Part shown: piece after piece, positions 13,735 to 25,435 of the stretch | How the letters are laid out: each line of letters opens with the position of its first letter | Position numbering within the stretch: the first letter of the stretch is position 1 | Assembly: GCF_014851395.1 (NCBI RefSeq) | Contig: NW_024041039.1 | Coordinates: forward strand, 5,883,277 to 5,947,276 | Length of the DNA stretch: 64,000 nucleotides | Reading direction: 5' to 3' | DNA from: Micropterus salmoides | Lineage: Eukaryota > Chordata > Actinopteri > Centrarchiformes > Centrarchidae | Position numbers and translations under genes: made by a program | The notes under the pieces: model-generated | The model's database searches: none | What the model was told of the DNA's origin: nothing | What the model saw: only the letters and a program-made list of their open reading frames with translations

Positions 13735-13870
13735 TTTAATGGAATAATCTGACATTTTGGGAAAGAAGATCAATACCACTCATGTCTCAACATGAAGCTA
13801 CCGCTTGCAGCTGGCTAACTTAGCTCAAGTCTGCAAACAGCTAGTCTGCTTTGTTCCAGGGTAACCAAAC
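13735..13870 (+). repeat. dispersed teleost repeat fragment
   Basis: tctgacattttgggaaa, gaagatcaataccactc and gcagctggctaacttagctc in this order match a repeat I recognise from many percomorph introns. Confidence 0.45.
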
Positions 13871-14019
13871 CCTAAGATTTGTTCTTAAACACGTTTCCTG
13901 ATAAAATACTAAAATTTGTCTGCTGATTTCTAAGAAACCAACACATTCTGGACGCTTGGTCAAGACCAGTTGCCGTTGCTTTTTAATACTCTGGGAACCC
14001 CATTAGTGCCAGTTTTTGT

Positions 14020-14280
14020 ACATGTAGGGCTCCGTGGTCAAGTTAGCAATAATAAATATGAAACATCCGGTTAGACTTTCAAAATAACACTAGTGGTCAA
14101 CGTTGTGAAACGTTGCAATTTGGTTAGGTTGAGGCACCAACAATACTTGGTTAGGTTTAGGGAAAACAACATGATTTGGGTTACGGATAATTATGTTACT
14201 TACGTAGGTTTAGCCACGTAATTTAACTAAAAACAATCAATGTTGACTTTTTGTTTGCACGGGAAACAAACACTGGGTGT
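14020..14280 (+). repeat. 'ggttaggttt' dispersed repeat
   Basis: cttggttaggtttaggga and atgatttgggttacgg with repeated ttacgtagg motifs. Related in inverse to 1,975-2,170. Confidence 0.45.
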
Positions 14281-17200
14281 AAATCTGGTTTCTGGCAAAC
14301 CCTCCTTACTGGGACTTTTCTGTTATTTATATCTGACACCTGGTTTTAGCATTCATAAAATTACGCCACAGTGCATTAAACTAGGACGCTAAGGGGCTCC
14401 CCAGTGCGTTACAAACTGACACGAAACTTGTTAATTTAGGGGCATCGATTGTGTTAATGATCATGTCATCAGGCGAGTGTGTTTAGTAACAAGGGTTCGC
14501 TAATTACGACTCGAAAGGCTCGTATGACAAAACATCTCGGAAAACAGTAAAAGAGATTTACAATAAGAATACGTCAAACATGATGCCCAATGTTTTGATA
14601 AAGATTGTTAAGTTGCAACATCAGTAAGTAGTTAAAAACGTAGCAGTTAGTGTTGACTCAAACTTTAGCTGGTGCAACTGGCCGCGATCGTTAAACGCCG
14701 ACGACAAGCTCAAAAGCGTTGTTTCATTGACCTCTTCTGGTTAAAAGTTGTGCGTTTGTTGCACCCAGCATCACTTGTGGGTGCATTAAGAAAAAGGTTT
14801 TCAGCTGGTGTTAAGTTTCTCTTTTAATACAGATTCTGTTGTCAGATTTTACAACTCTCAACCTTCCTCTTTGCAGCCATGATCAACATATGGTCACAAG
14901 TTGTTGTTCTCAGTTCTTCATTAGTGTAATTTCTGATTGATCTCTCCTTACTGAAATCAACTTTGGTACTAGGTCAAAAAGAAAAGACAAAACATTCCTC
15001 AATGACTACATTCAATACAGGGGCAGGAAAAATAAATCTTTAAACCTCTAAATCTAAAAGCCACTTAATCCATTTGATGTTTGATGTAAATGCGTCGTTC
15101 TGTAAAGGGCTGATAGAAGTCCTTTCAGTTCCCACTGGATGTGAATCTTTAAAAGACTAATGGACTCCAGTGCCACAAAGTTCAGACACACTAGATGACC
15201 TCGAGCTGCTTTTAACGGTCCAGCTGTGTGTTGGGGAATACAAAACATTTGGGTGGAGGGGACTGAGAACACAGGCAGGAGCAAATGAAAAACCAGATTA
15301 GTTTAATTTAGGATTAAAAGGTTTAAATACTGATTTAAATTTATCAAACCCAATCCACTCGTCAGTTTTTAAAACCTATCCATGCCACTTATTTGGGGAA
15401 TAAATTACATCTCAGAAAACAGACTAATGTTCTTTAAAAAGAAAAGGGTATTTAAGGAATTGTCCAAAATCATCAGATCGAGATCAGAGTCGACTCCATG
15501 AAGCTGTTTTTAAAGAATAAGAATCTTATTTTTCTTGTCAACAAATCCCACGAACAAAGCTAAAAATCTTATTCCTCTGTGCCGTTGAGCTCCATTGTTC
15601 TCCGAAAACAATTAAAGACACATCAATAACACCGGACAGGATGGTCATGGGGAGGACCTCAAGGCACATCCTGGGGACGCGTCCGGTTTGAGGACCTCAG
15701 AATGTGGTTCTGTTGGCTTCATCAGACCAAGAGTTCAAAAGTACTTTTTTTTTTTTTATTTAGTAGTGTTTGCTAAAAACTAAAGTATCAGCTGTTTTTG
15801 TTCATTACTGGGCCATTATTTAAGAATAAAATATTGTAAATATTAGGTGCTTAACAATTAGACAAGAATATCTGCAGCCTTATTCTTTAAAATGTTGCTC
15901 TGTGACTTTTCCAAAACCTGACTTATGTACAAACCAATCATTTGACAAACTCTCACACTCACACAGGGACATCCTAGTAGACGTAGAAATGCGTAAACGC
16001 CTTCTGTTGGTCCAATAAAATCCATTGTCCTTTCTTGTGTAAATGCATCAAAACACTGTCATCAATTCCAACTCTTATTAATTCAGAAGGAAAATTGTTT
16101 TTTAAAATCTACTTTAAATCTACATATATTTCTGAAGGGTTGCTTGCTGCATCTCGCTGGCATAGATTCTAACAAAGACCTTCACTTGAGCAAAAACATT
16201 TAAAAAATGGTGCTTTACCTCACTGCCATCCTCCTCTTTAAGTTTGTACTTGTGAACCACAGAGAATACATTTATAATGGAGTGTGCCCACTCATGAAGA
16301 CGCCACTAATAATGACTAAAACAAAACAAAACAGAGGCTTCGAGACATTACGATGACAAAACAGAAAAAGATCCAAGTAACATTTCCTCATATAGTGTAA
16401 AGCTTTTGATAAATTATTCAACTAAATGTTTAAAAAAAGAAGCAATCTAGAGAAATGCAGTGAACTGCGAGGATTAAATGTACATTTATATATATTACTG
16501 CATACAAAAGAGAGCATGTGAACTTAAGGTGTGTCCGGGCTGGTTTGGTCTGCGAGAGCATAAGGTTCGCTGTGAGAAAGCATCTGTTGCAACAGCAGCC
16601 AGGCGGGCTGACGATGTTTAATGAACACTGTTTAATCTAATTACTCCCGTATGAGTCAGCTCCATACCCAGGAGGCCGAGCTGCAGGCTACGTGCCAGAA
16701 AAAGGCTCCCAACAGCAGCTTAATGCACATACAAAAAGGGTCTGTGGGAGTTCACTGGAACATGGTTTTGTGTTTTCAAAAAGCAGTGACACACAGGACA
16801 AACTTCTTCGCAGCAGAGCCCCAAAGAGTTGCATCAGCTTTGTTGCTTTAATCACATGTGAGCAACGTGTTGCAGGGCAACTATCGAGGCATTTCACCCT
16901 TTAGTTTACGTTCGCACTGCGAGCAACCAGCAACCACTAAGTCTAAGAGGAAAACTGAAAGAACAAGGACAGTCAGCTGATTAAAAATCTTGTCGGCCAA
17001 GAACCGTTGGCATCGGCTTAACGTTTTCATGATCGTCAGCTGTCAACCTCCAATCAGATACAAAGCTTCCCTCTTTCCCTGCTGAGTATTTTTAATTCAT
17101 GAGCAAGTTGGCGAGTGTGAAAAAGAATAAAGCCAAACAAATGTTCCACTTCTTGATCAAACATCTCACCTCCAGGTCCACCAAGTAGCTGTTCTGGAGC

Positions 17201-18648
17201 TTTCCATCATATCACATGACCCTAACCAGCAGCTGTCATGCAAACTTAGTTTTTCAAATTTCTTCTACTTTATATTTCTAGTAAATTTCTTTTCACTTCT
17301 AGTACTTTAAATACTTCTCTTGAATGTTAATTCTTGACCTTGTGAACAGTCGCTGACAATAAAAACTCTCACAAAAAAATGTCCATTTAGTAACTGCTAA
17401 ATTTAAAAATGTACAAATTTCAGTCTTAATTGTTTGATATAATGATAATATATTGTTAGTGAGATGTATCTAACATTAAATATAAGATTAAACCACACTT
17501 TTAACTAATATATTGAACTTTGAGTGGCGAAAACAAACCTTCACAAAACATAACTTTCCCCAATTATCATACAAGTGTGGATGTTTTTTCTAACTGCTTC
17601 TCATCCATTTTGGCCTAAAAGTTAAGTTTCATTCTTCGTTAATGAAATTGTCTGAATTCCTATCGTTAAACCTGTATAAACTGACCATTTGGAGGCAGCA
17701 TAACAAGTAGTAAATTCAACACTGACATATTATCACCTTAAAACCAAGTTACTTTTCATAGTGTACGGTGGATTTATCAGAGCTTTTTTTGCTGATAAAC
17801 AGCTGCTGGAAACGACGCTGGTGAGAGTGACCAAAACAGTAAAGTTTGCTGGAAAACCAAAACAATGAGCTGAAAGATGCTAAAATGGGGAACTGCAGAG
17901 CCAGGTGATAATTCGCTGTGTGTGACTCCTTTTTATGTGCACACCATTTGATCCCTTGTTAACATAAAGACATTAATTATGCTCATTTTCACGAACACTG
18001 GGCAAACTCTTTCTGCCGATAAAGATCATGTGATATGACTGAAAGCTCAGGAGCAGCTGCGAAATGAGGGTTTATTTCCAACGCCAAGAAGGAGCTTTGA
18101 AATCCTAAATCTTCTGCAGAAATTATCTCAAAAATCTTCAAGACGGGTTTAATCACTTTTAGAGGTCAGCAGGAAGCTGCGGAATAATTTAATCAGCTAA
18201 CTTGAACTTGCTTGTGAGAGCAAAAGATCGGCCCCACCAGCGTGGCTGTTTGCAGTTGTTAAAGCACAACGTGACTCATTTTATGGCCTGCTGCAAGGAG
18301 TGTTGTCAGGCTGTGTTTACCACACATTACTGACCAGAACATCACCACCTATAAGTCTTTTATCAGGGAATAACTACTGATTTGAAAAAGCCTAAATTTC
18401 TGACAAGTAGTGCAAGTTCCTTGTGGCGATAACGGCCAAGGTGCTCTCCATAAACACATTCAATGCTTTAGCGTTGATACGTATCAAAACAAATTAGCAG
18501 CTGCTTGCTGCTTATTCAGTCGCTGCACTACAAGGCTGCTTTTACACGAACCGGTTCAAATGAAAGGGTGAAAATAAAGGCACAGAAATTTGGACTCCTC
18601 TTCCAGTCCTTTCCCTCCCTCCCACCGTCTCGAGCAGCAGCAGCTCTG

Positions 18649-18664
18649 AGAAGTTTCTAGAAGG
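18649..18664. promoter_or_regulatory. perfect three-unit heat-shock element
   Basis: AGAAGTTTCTAGAAGG fits nGAAnnTTCnnGAAn without mismatch, the HSF1 trimer consensus. It lies 1.5 kb beyond the bag5 polyadenylation signal in a pyrimidine-rich unique block (18,600-18,900). Whether it regulates bag5 is unknown. Confidence 0.45.
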
Positions 18665-19904
18665 CTCTGTCGACTGCGATCACCATCAATACTCTCTACC
18701 GCACAGGACCCGACTGTCGTCCCTGTGAGCTTCAGCCTTGATGTGTCAATCCGCTGGATATCACCGCCTCAACCTCCCTTCCTCTTCCCCTCTCCCCATG
18801 GGCCTCTCACAGTCGCACTTCTCCGTCAGTAGAAAGCAGTGGGTGGAAACAAAAACCTAAAAGCAGCGGCAACAGCACAAAAAATTTGCCTCCTCTCCCT
18901 CTATCTCTGAATTCAAACCAGATCCATTTATAGCCTGGTGCGATCATACAAAGTCACAACAAAATAAAAAAATTGAAGCATATTACAGACCAACAGCTAC
19001 ACGAGCAGCGAGGGGAAAGGTACTTTAATCTTTTCAAACATCCTGCTCATAGCTGGCAGGCTGCCTCACAAGATAACATCTCAACACAAACTTATTTTTT
19101 TTTTTTTTAAATCAACGCTTCTGTATCTCAGTTGTAACGAGGCTCGTCTTTTGTCTCGTTTGACCCGGATGCCCACGACAGCTGTGGTGTGCAGAGTTCT
19201 GGGGAGTTTGCCACAGCCGTGTGGACTGGAGCGCTACCAGAGACACGGACCAAATGCTGAGGGGATAAACAGGGTCACGCAGGAGTGGAGAGTGACCTTG
19301 CATCAACGATGCACACTCCCCGTTCTCTCTCTAATTACGTCTCTGTTTAAACACAGATTTCCTGGCTTTCGATACCAGCTTGATGTTTGTGCACACGCCT
19401 CAGCTCTGCCTCTAATGTTTCACCTCTGATGCTGCTCCTAAAATGCCCCCAAATATTGTTCTCAATTGCATAAAAGCACATTTCACTGCAGATTAAATTT
19501 AATTCCCCATTTAACATTTGTTCACACCATCTGCTTTGCCAAATGGAATCGCGCCAAATTTGATTTCAATACAAAACTGCAGCAAAATAAAAGAAAAATG
19601 CTCCAGTAATTTGACATTATTTGATGCCTTTTGATATTTTAAAGGCCAAAATGGGTACCAACAGGTACCCGATCTGGACCGAGCCCTACTCTCATGGTAG
19701 CACCGGACGACTCTCCCTAATTAGGTCACTGAATTTAACACATGCATTGGTTGTCTACAAGTCAGATTAATCAGGCCAAACTGGGAAGCCACTGCTAAGC
19801 AATCCATCACACTCGGGTAATTCATCAATATCAAGCGCAGTCTGGAGAAGACGACCACTTTAACAGGCATTATTTAGTGCTTTGGCAGCAGCAGGCTTCG
19901 ACGA

Positions 19905-19905
<1 letters not shown>

Positions 19906-19949
<44 letters not shown>
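19906..19949. repeat. (CA)n microsatellite
   Basis: About 22 uninterrupted CA units just downstream of bag5. The two ORFs reading CVCVCV on the minus strand come from it. Confidence 0.95.
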
Positions 19950-20193
19950 AAATACCACAACGACTCACACACAAACACGGGAGAGTTAAAAAGAAAACCT
20001 TCAAAAGCACAAAATAAATGTTCAAAGTGTGTTTCACAAAGGGAGTTCTGTGTTGTTGACTTCTCAGCAGGGTCGGCCACAACTACCACCAAGAGACAAA
20101 AGAAAAGCGCTGCTGCAGTGCATTCTGGGGATTTGAGTCAATATTTACAGCCCGTGAAATGATAACGTTCCAGTTTTTCTTTTTTTTTCTTTT

Positions 20194-20199
20194 TTTATT
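20194..20199 (-). terminator. bag5: bag5 polyadenylation signal (AATAAA)
   Basis: AATAAA on the minus strand (TTTATT on plus), 77 bases after the bag5 stop and followed by a long minus-strand A/G-rich tract. It implies a 3' UTR of only about 100 nt. No other AATAAA lies between it and the stop. Confidence 0.55.
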
Positions 20200-20275
20200 T
20201 ACACACATTATCATTTCCTTCCTGAAGCGACGTCCCCGCCCGACCAGCAACATGGCTGCCACGCTGTCCACGCTG

Positions 20276-20816
20276 TCAATACTCCCACTCGTCCGTCTTC
20301 ATGTCCAGGTAGTTGAGAATGTTCTGGGCAAACTTCACCGCCTGCTTCCGTGCCATCTTGGTCGTCTCGTCTCCCTGCGGGTCCACGGCGTCCAGCGCCA
20401 GCAGCTGTTTGGTCAGCAGCTCCTCCAGCATCATGTAGCTCTTGTCGGCCCGCTTGCCATCGAAGCCCAGCACCTGGGCCTGCAGGTCCGACAGGCTCCC
20501 CAGGACAAGCCACACGGCCCGGTGCGACGGGTGCTCACTGGGGCCCGGCTGGCGGCAGACCAGGGCCTCGCGGAGGTCCAGGAATGTGATGATGGCTTGG
20601 ACTTCCACCACGGCGCGGCGGCGGGCCTCTCTGATGCACGGATTCTTGGCCGTGTCCACTTGGTCCAGGTGAGTGAGGAGGCTCTGCAGCTCAGCTTTGG
20701 GCCTGAAGCTCAGATCCCCCATCACGCAGTGCCGCAGGACGCCCTCTCGCAGGTGGCAGACGTGAGCTCGCACCGCCTCGATCTCACGGATGGAGTTGTT
20801 CTGCGCCAAGTCGTAC
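20276..20816 (-). CDS. bag5: bag5 last coding exon (BAG domains 4-5, stop)
   Basis: BAG family regulator 5, a cochaperone that binds the Hsp70 nucleotide-binding domain through three-helix BAG domains; mammalian BAG5 also inhibits parkin and modulates Hsp70 refolding (family knowledge). This exon encodes residues 288-467, counted from the ATG at 24,043. BAG4 spans about residues 293-373, with the signature CIREARRRAV. BAG5 spans about 381-459, with EELLTKQLLALDAVDPQG and the C-terminus TDEWEY, the vertebrate BAG5 ending. The acceptor is ttcttcag at 20,817-20,824. The exon opens one base into a codon and so completes the AG left by the upstream exon, giving Arg288. The stop is at 20,276-20,278. 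Total length is 467 residues from the internal ATG against about 447 in human. Large ORFs on the opposite strand here are shadows. Confidence 0.97.
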
Positions 20817-21228
20817 CTGAAGAAACAAACACTGAATCACTCATTTGAAAAAAATACTCCTGAACATCAACCACAAACTGCAGCTTCAGAAAGACGATCA
20901 AACCTGAAATAAGCATCTTTACGAGCTGTAGTAACACAATCAGTTCTAACTGCAAAGTATCGATACTTACAAATTTATTATCAAAAACATTATGTGGATA
21001 CTTTCCTATATCAATGTCTGGCAAATGACTTCTGTACCAGTGTAAGAAAATTACATGAGATCACACTTTTTATGTCAAAGAACACCTTTTTTTATGACAG
21101 TGTGCTCATAATCCTTTAACAGTACCTGAGCAGTTATTGCTTTTTTTTAGGAAAAGTATACAAATCGCTGCCACAGAACCAGAAAAATCATCTTTTTTAT
21201 TCCACACATGGCAAAACCTGGTGCCTAC

Positions 21229-21781
21229 TATGGGTGGGAGAGAAAATCTATTTTTAGATGCATCGCGATGCGGACGTGGAAGATTCTGACTCGATTAACA
21301 AATCGATTATTTAAATGTTAATTGATAACGAAATGTTCACGGAACGCAAAAGGCAGAAGTTGCGGAAGTGTGGTGCCCGGACCGTCTGTGGCGTGCACAT
21401 AACAGAGAGACTAGTGTTCCCACTGAGTAACCAGCCGACTAAAATGTCACACAATCATCAATATCAATGCGCAAGTAATGAAAAGAACATGACGGTGAAA
21501 GTTAGCGATGAAAATTATTAGCTGTAAGTTTCAGTCTGGTACTAAACATGCAGTGCAGGTCCCAGTGTGTCCGTTAATAAAAGTCTGTATGTCATTACTA
21601 CATCACCTACTTGTCAAGCTGAGGTTAATGAAGTAAATTAGGGAGGCAAACTAGTCTTTTTAAGCTAATTAGGAGATGTTTCTTTTGGATTTTAATGCGC
21701 AAATTAAATGCTTAGTAATTACCCAGAAATTACCTCTGAATCGTAATCGAATCGTGACATGCCCAGAGATCCCAACCCCTA
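21229..21781. mobile_element. non-autonomous hAT-like element (MITE), 553 bp
   Basis: The ends are TATGGGTGGGA on the left and TCCCAACCCCTA on the right, imperfect inverted repeats. It is flanked by the identical 8-bp duplication gtgcctac (21,221-21,228 and 21,782-21,789), the hAT signature. The interior has the cgattaacaaatcgatt and gaatcgtaatcgaatcgtga motifs of a common teleost hAT MITE. It encodes no transposase. It sits in a bag5 intron. Confidence 0.85.
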
Positions 21782-22974
21782 GTGCCTACATTACCCACAA
21801 TGCAACTCAACCTCAGACAATATGGTTCGAGATTCGGGTGTGTATGCTAGTGTTCTGCTAGTAGCATCTAATGTAGCCTGGAGCCTATGTCCTGCAGCAG
21901 AGATGAGCAGCAGACAGAGGTCTGGTAAGCTCGCTTCTCTCCACACCAACAGATTCCTTTCATTTTCAAACTTGTAGTCTTCAGCCCAAACCGACACCGA
22001 GTCAAGTGACATCGCTTGAGGACATTTTTCAGATTTCACCCAGCTCCCTCCCGAGCCTAAAAAGCTTTTACACAACTATTTGCACATAAGCAGTCATACT
22101 TTTCAAATACCTGTAAAGGCAGTGGAGTTCCCATTTAATAAGAAAATCACCGTATGATTTTGTTAACATTTGATAATCAGTATTATTTAATTATCGCTCA
22201 AGGTACCTGGATAAGCAAACATTGCTTCTCCAGGTATTATAATTAGCCGTACTTTGTTGCAGTAAAATGCTTTTGAGGCAGGAGGGAAAATGTCTGAAGC
22301 GTAGCGCCAGCTGTGCCAAGCTGAGGCGTCTGAAAGTGGTGGAGGCGAAGCAGCTCCATCACACCAGCCAAAGAATCTAAATTAATACCACCAAAATAAA
22401 AACACAAGTCAAGTATCATCATCATAAATGTACGGAAAGCTCAGGAGTCCCCCTTAAATGTATTATTTAAAAGGTAGTTATCTTATATAATGTATAAAAA
22501 ACTCATAATATTCATCATTTAATGTGTGTTTATTCTAGCTGGTTTAATAATTTCAAGCAAATAAACATGAAAATGTGGGATGTCACCCGAAAAAAAAGCA
22601 TAAACACATTTATTTAACATTTATTTTGAGCACCCAACATATTAAACATGCTTTTTATATTGTAATTGAAGCCCAAAACTAGGCAGCATGAAGAAAAACA
22701 TGTGAATGAGAGGTCCTTAAATCAGTGCTCGAGTCAGCTGTTCTGCATAATGAAGTGCTTGGTAGGCGTTTTACTGCTTTCAGTGCTTCTCTGGTGATTT
22801 GAGTCTAATTCACTCCTCACAGCGCTGTATGATTCAAGCCAAAACTCAGTAACAATCCCCAGTCCCTCCTCCCATCCACCACCCAAGCTACTCGTGCAGT
22901 AACATCAGCTCAGGCGCACTTTAAAGTATAGAAAACGTTAAAGCGGTACTTCCTGGTGAGCAAGTTGTATATCT

Positions 22975-23140
22975 GCACTACAGCGGAAACAATTAGTCAA
23001 CTGACAGAAAAGTATTTTGATAATCGATTCACCTTTTTAAGTAATTTTATTTAAAGAAAACGTGCCGTTGATTTTTCCCTATTTCCAATTTTATATATAC
23101 CAAACTGATTACTCGATTGATAGGTAATATAATCAGCAGA
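22975..23140. repeat. 'agctgcaacta' repeat fragment in bag5 intron
   Basis: gcggaaacaattagtcaact, ttttgataatcgattca and ctgattactcgattgat match this family. It ends about 40 bp from the bag5 splice donor. Confidence 0.5.
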
Positions 23141-23180
23141 TCAATCTTGTGCACAACTCCATCCTTTCAGTGACGCCTAC

Positions 23181-24077
23181 CTGCGCGTGTCGTCTCCCTC
23201 CCCCTCCAGGTCCAGATGTTTCAGCAGCCCGTTAATCTCCTCCACAACCTGTTTCCGGTAATTTCTGATTGCTGCGTTTCCAGAAACATCCAGCGCGTCC
23301 AGCTCCACCTGCATCTCCGTCAGGATTCGTGACAGGTGGGCGCAGCTGTCCCTCCCACTCAGACCCATCAGCAGAGCCACCAGCTGACTGCGCGCCACGC
23401 TCACCTTCACCATCACCTGGTTGATGCAGTGCACGGCCTCGTGGGTGTCCCCCGACAGCGGCAGGGAGAGGGTCTGCTGCTGCGTGCGCCCTTCGAACAC
23501 ATCCTGTACGGCGCACAGGCGTGTCAGCGCCCGGTAGCGTGCCTTGCGGAGCGGCACCCTCCCCTCGGTCTTGACTTGGGTGAGCCTCAGCACGAGCTCC
23601 TGCAGAGCATCCACCAGCTCGTCGTTGATTTCGGCCACCCCGCCGCCACGTTGAGGTGCCACAATGCGTTCGTCCACCAGCCGCCGCGCCTCGTTGCTCA
23701 GCTCCTCGATGGCTAGGCGGGATGGATGAGAGCTGTTCTCCTCCAGGTAACGCAGGAGGCCCTCCACCTCCTGTGCTGCTCTCTTTCGTGCCCCCTGCAG
23801 CTCCGGTTTGCCCTCCGTGTCCACCTGGTCCACGTCCAGCAGCAGCCGCGTCAGCTCGCGCTCCAGACGCTTGTAGTCACGGTCGTTTTGCAGGCCGCTG
23901 AAGGTGCAGACCTGAGGCCCCAGAGACGCCACCTCCTTCTGGACCTCGTACAGCCGCATCATGGCAGGGTGCTGCGCATAATACGCCTGCTGCTGCTGCT
24001 CCATTGGATGCTGTTGCTGCTGCTGTGGGCCGCCATGGTCCATCCTCTTCCCACCATCAAAGGGCTTCCCAAACAGG
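23181..24077 (-). CDS. bag5: bag5 main coding exon (BAG domains 1-3)
   Basis: Second coding exon of bag5. From the ATG at 24,043 it encodes residues 1-287 plus two bases. After a Gln-rich start (two runs of Q within residues 7-19) come BAG1 at about 30-103 (QKEVASLGPQVCTFSGL, VDQVDTEGKPELQGARKRA), BAG2 at about 106-186 and BAG3 at about 199-280 (ALLMGLSGRDSCAHLS, LDALDVSGNAAIRNYRKQV). The exon ends CAG|GTAGGC at 23,181. Its acceptor (tttcctttccag) is at 24,078-24,089, and the 34 bases before the internal ATG are open in frame. They could extend the protein by LFGKPFDGGKR if an upstream exon supplies a start. The intron between BAG3 and BAG4 is 2.36 kb; in human, to my knowledge, the coding region is in one exon. 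The Gln-rich N-terminus looks lineage-specific. Confidence 0.96.
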
Positions 24078-25023
24078 CTGGAAAGGAAAGTCAGAACAAT
24101 GAGAAACAATTCAGAGCAGGCAGAAACAGAGCCTCAGCAGAGCTAACATAGTTGTCTCCTTGCCAGAATGATAGGATTACTTCAAAAGTTTCTTTTCAGA
24201 TCCTCACAGCCAACACTGGATGAATAGGACCTCCAACTAATGTCTGGATCGCTGCCAAAGCAGCTGGAGCAAAGACAAACTCTCAGCCAAACATTTATAT
24301 CTTCAACTCCAGAGGAATTTGCAACAATGTGGTCAGACGCAAATGCTATTAGCCCTTTTCTCACATGCTCCGTAATATGTAAATAATGAGGCATTTCTGT
24401 GTTGGTGTCAGATTTTTGTAAATCTTTTCTCCACATCTTCTGTGAACAAAAGCGTCAGCGGTCCTGGGTAAAGACGTTACAGTTACAAACATACCACCTT
24501 TTGATAAAACCACAATGGCTGTTATGTTGCACTGGAGACGGTCGCCCACTGACACTAAAAATATTAAAGAGGAAAAATCAGCCAAGGACAAAGTGTTGTA
24601 TCTCTAATTTTCAGGCTATTCCTGTCATTCCTAACATGTCAGAAATCCAGCCTGGGGGCTAAAGAGTCATTAAAAAATAATCCATCTTGGCTGTGAGCAA
24701 TCCTGACGCTCTACTACTGTGCTGTCACTTTCCAACTTGCTGCTGGCCTTATCCATCCGGATCTGTCACATCATTGAGAAAACCAAACAATTTGTTGCAG
24801 GTTCAGTTTGTAAAAGGAGGTTTTGCTCCTAAGTGCCTGTAGCATTTTTGTCCGACTGATTTTTGAAGCCTACACTGATATATACTTTAGCAAATATTCA
24901 TCTTTTTACATTAAAAATATCCCTTAAATTAGTATTTTTAAAGAATTGTCCAAAAACTTAATAGGACAATTTACAGTTTAAAAATGAACATATAAGTGCT
25001 CTCTGGATGACTAAAGGTGACAC

Positions 25024-25435
25024 TAGGGGCAATAAATCAATAATCACTATCACAATATAATTTTCCTCAATAACAAATCTTCAATAAATGTTTGATTTAA
25101 TTTGAATCACAAAATAAATTAGCACTTAATTTTTTCTATTAAGACATTTATTTTGTTGAGTCAAAGGGAATGAAAAATAATCATCAATTCATGATAACCA
25201 TAATTGTTTTGAATGTTCTACCTCAGAATTGTTAAGTGATCCCCTGTTTGTCATCAAGTGTTTGTTCTGACCATAAAGAAAAACCAAAATTAACCATCTG
25301 GTTTCTTCAACTTTCACTCAGGAGCAAAAATCAGCCTTTAAACTTATGAGAAACAATGATTTCACAATTATTAGATATTGAATGATATGAAATTATTCAT
25401 CGTGATAACATTTTTTGCCATATTGTCAAGCTCTA
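25024..25435. mobile_element. hAT-like MITE, 412 bp
   Basis: Starts TAGGGGCAATA and ends TATTGTCAAGCTCTA, imperfect inverted termini. The 8-bp flanks ggtgacac and ggtgacgc differ at one base. The interior (caataaatgtttga ... gtcatcaagtgtttgttctg) recurs at 37,505-37,745. No coding capacity. Confidence 0.7.

Larger units (their letters stand above)
1..20160. other. gene-poor DNA downstream of bag5
   Basis: I find no convincing gene here. The ORFs are short, lack family similarity that I recognise, and overlap repeats. Human BAG5 is followed by TRMT61A and CKB on this side, but no part of either is visible. Unlisted stretches, including 3,780-5,120, 6,960-10,320, 15,000-18,600 and 18,700-19,900, contain only unique AT-rich sequence and simple repeats. 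Confidence 0.5.
20817..23180 (-). other. bag5: bag5 intron between BAG3 and BAG4 domains
   Basis: A 2.36-kb intron with consensus ends on the minus strand (CAG|GTAGGC donor, TTCTTCAG acceptor) and split Arg codon. It contains a 553-bp hAT-like MITE (21,229-21,781) and, at 22,975-23,140, a fragment of the dispersed 'agctgcaacta' repeat. No other coding potential is visible. Confidence 0.85.

Noticed and set aside
20159..20848. Plus-strand ORF of 229 codons
   Set aside because: It is antisense to the bag5 coding exon, whose minus-strand frame has unmistakable BAG domains and splice sites.
23336..24151. Plus-strand ORFs of 126 and 141 codons
   Set aside because: Antisense shadows of the GC-rich bag5 main exon.
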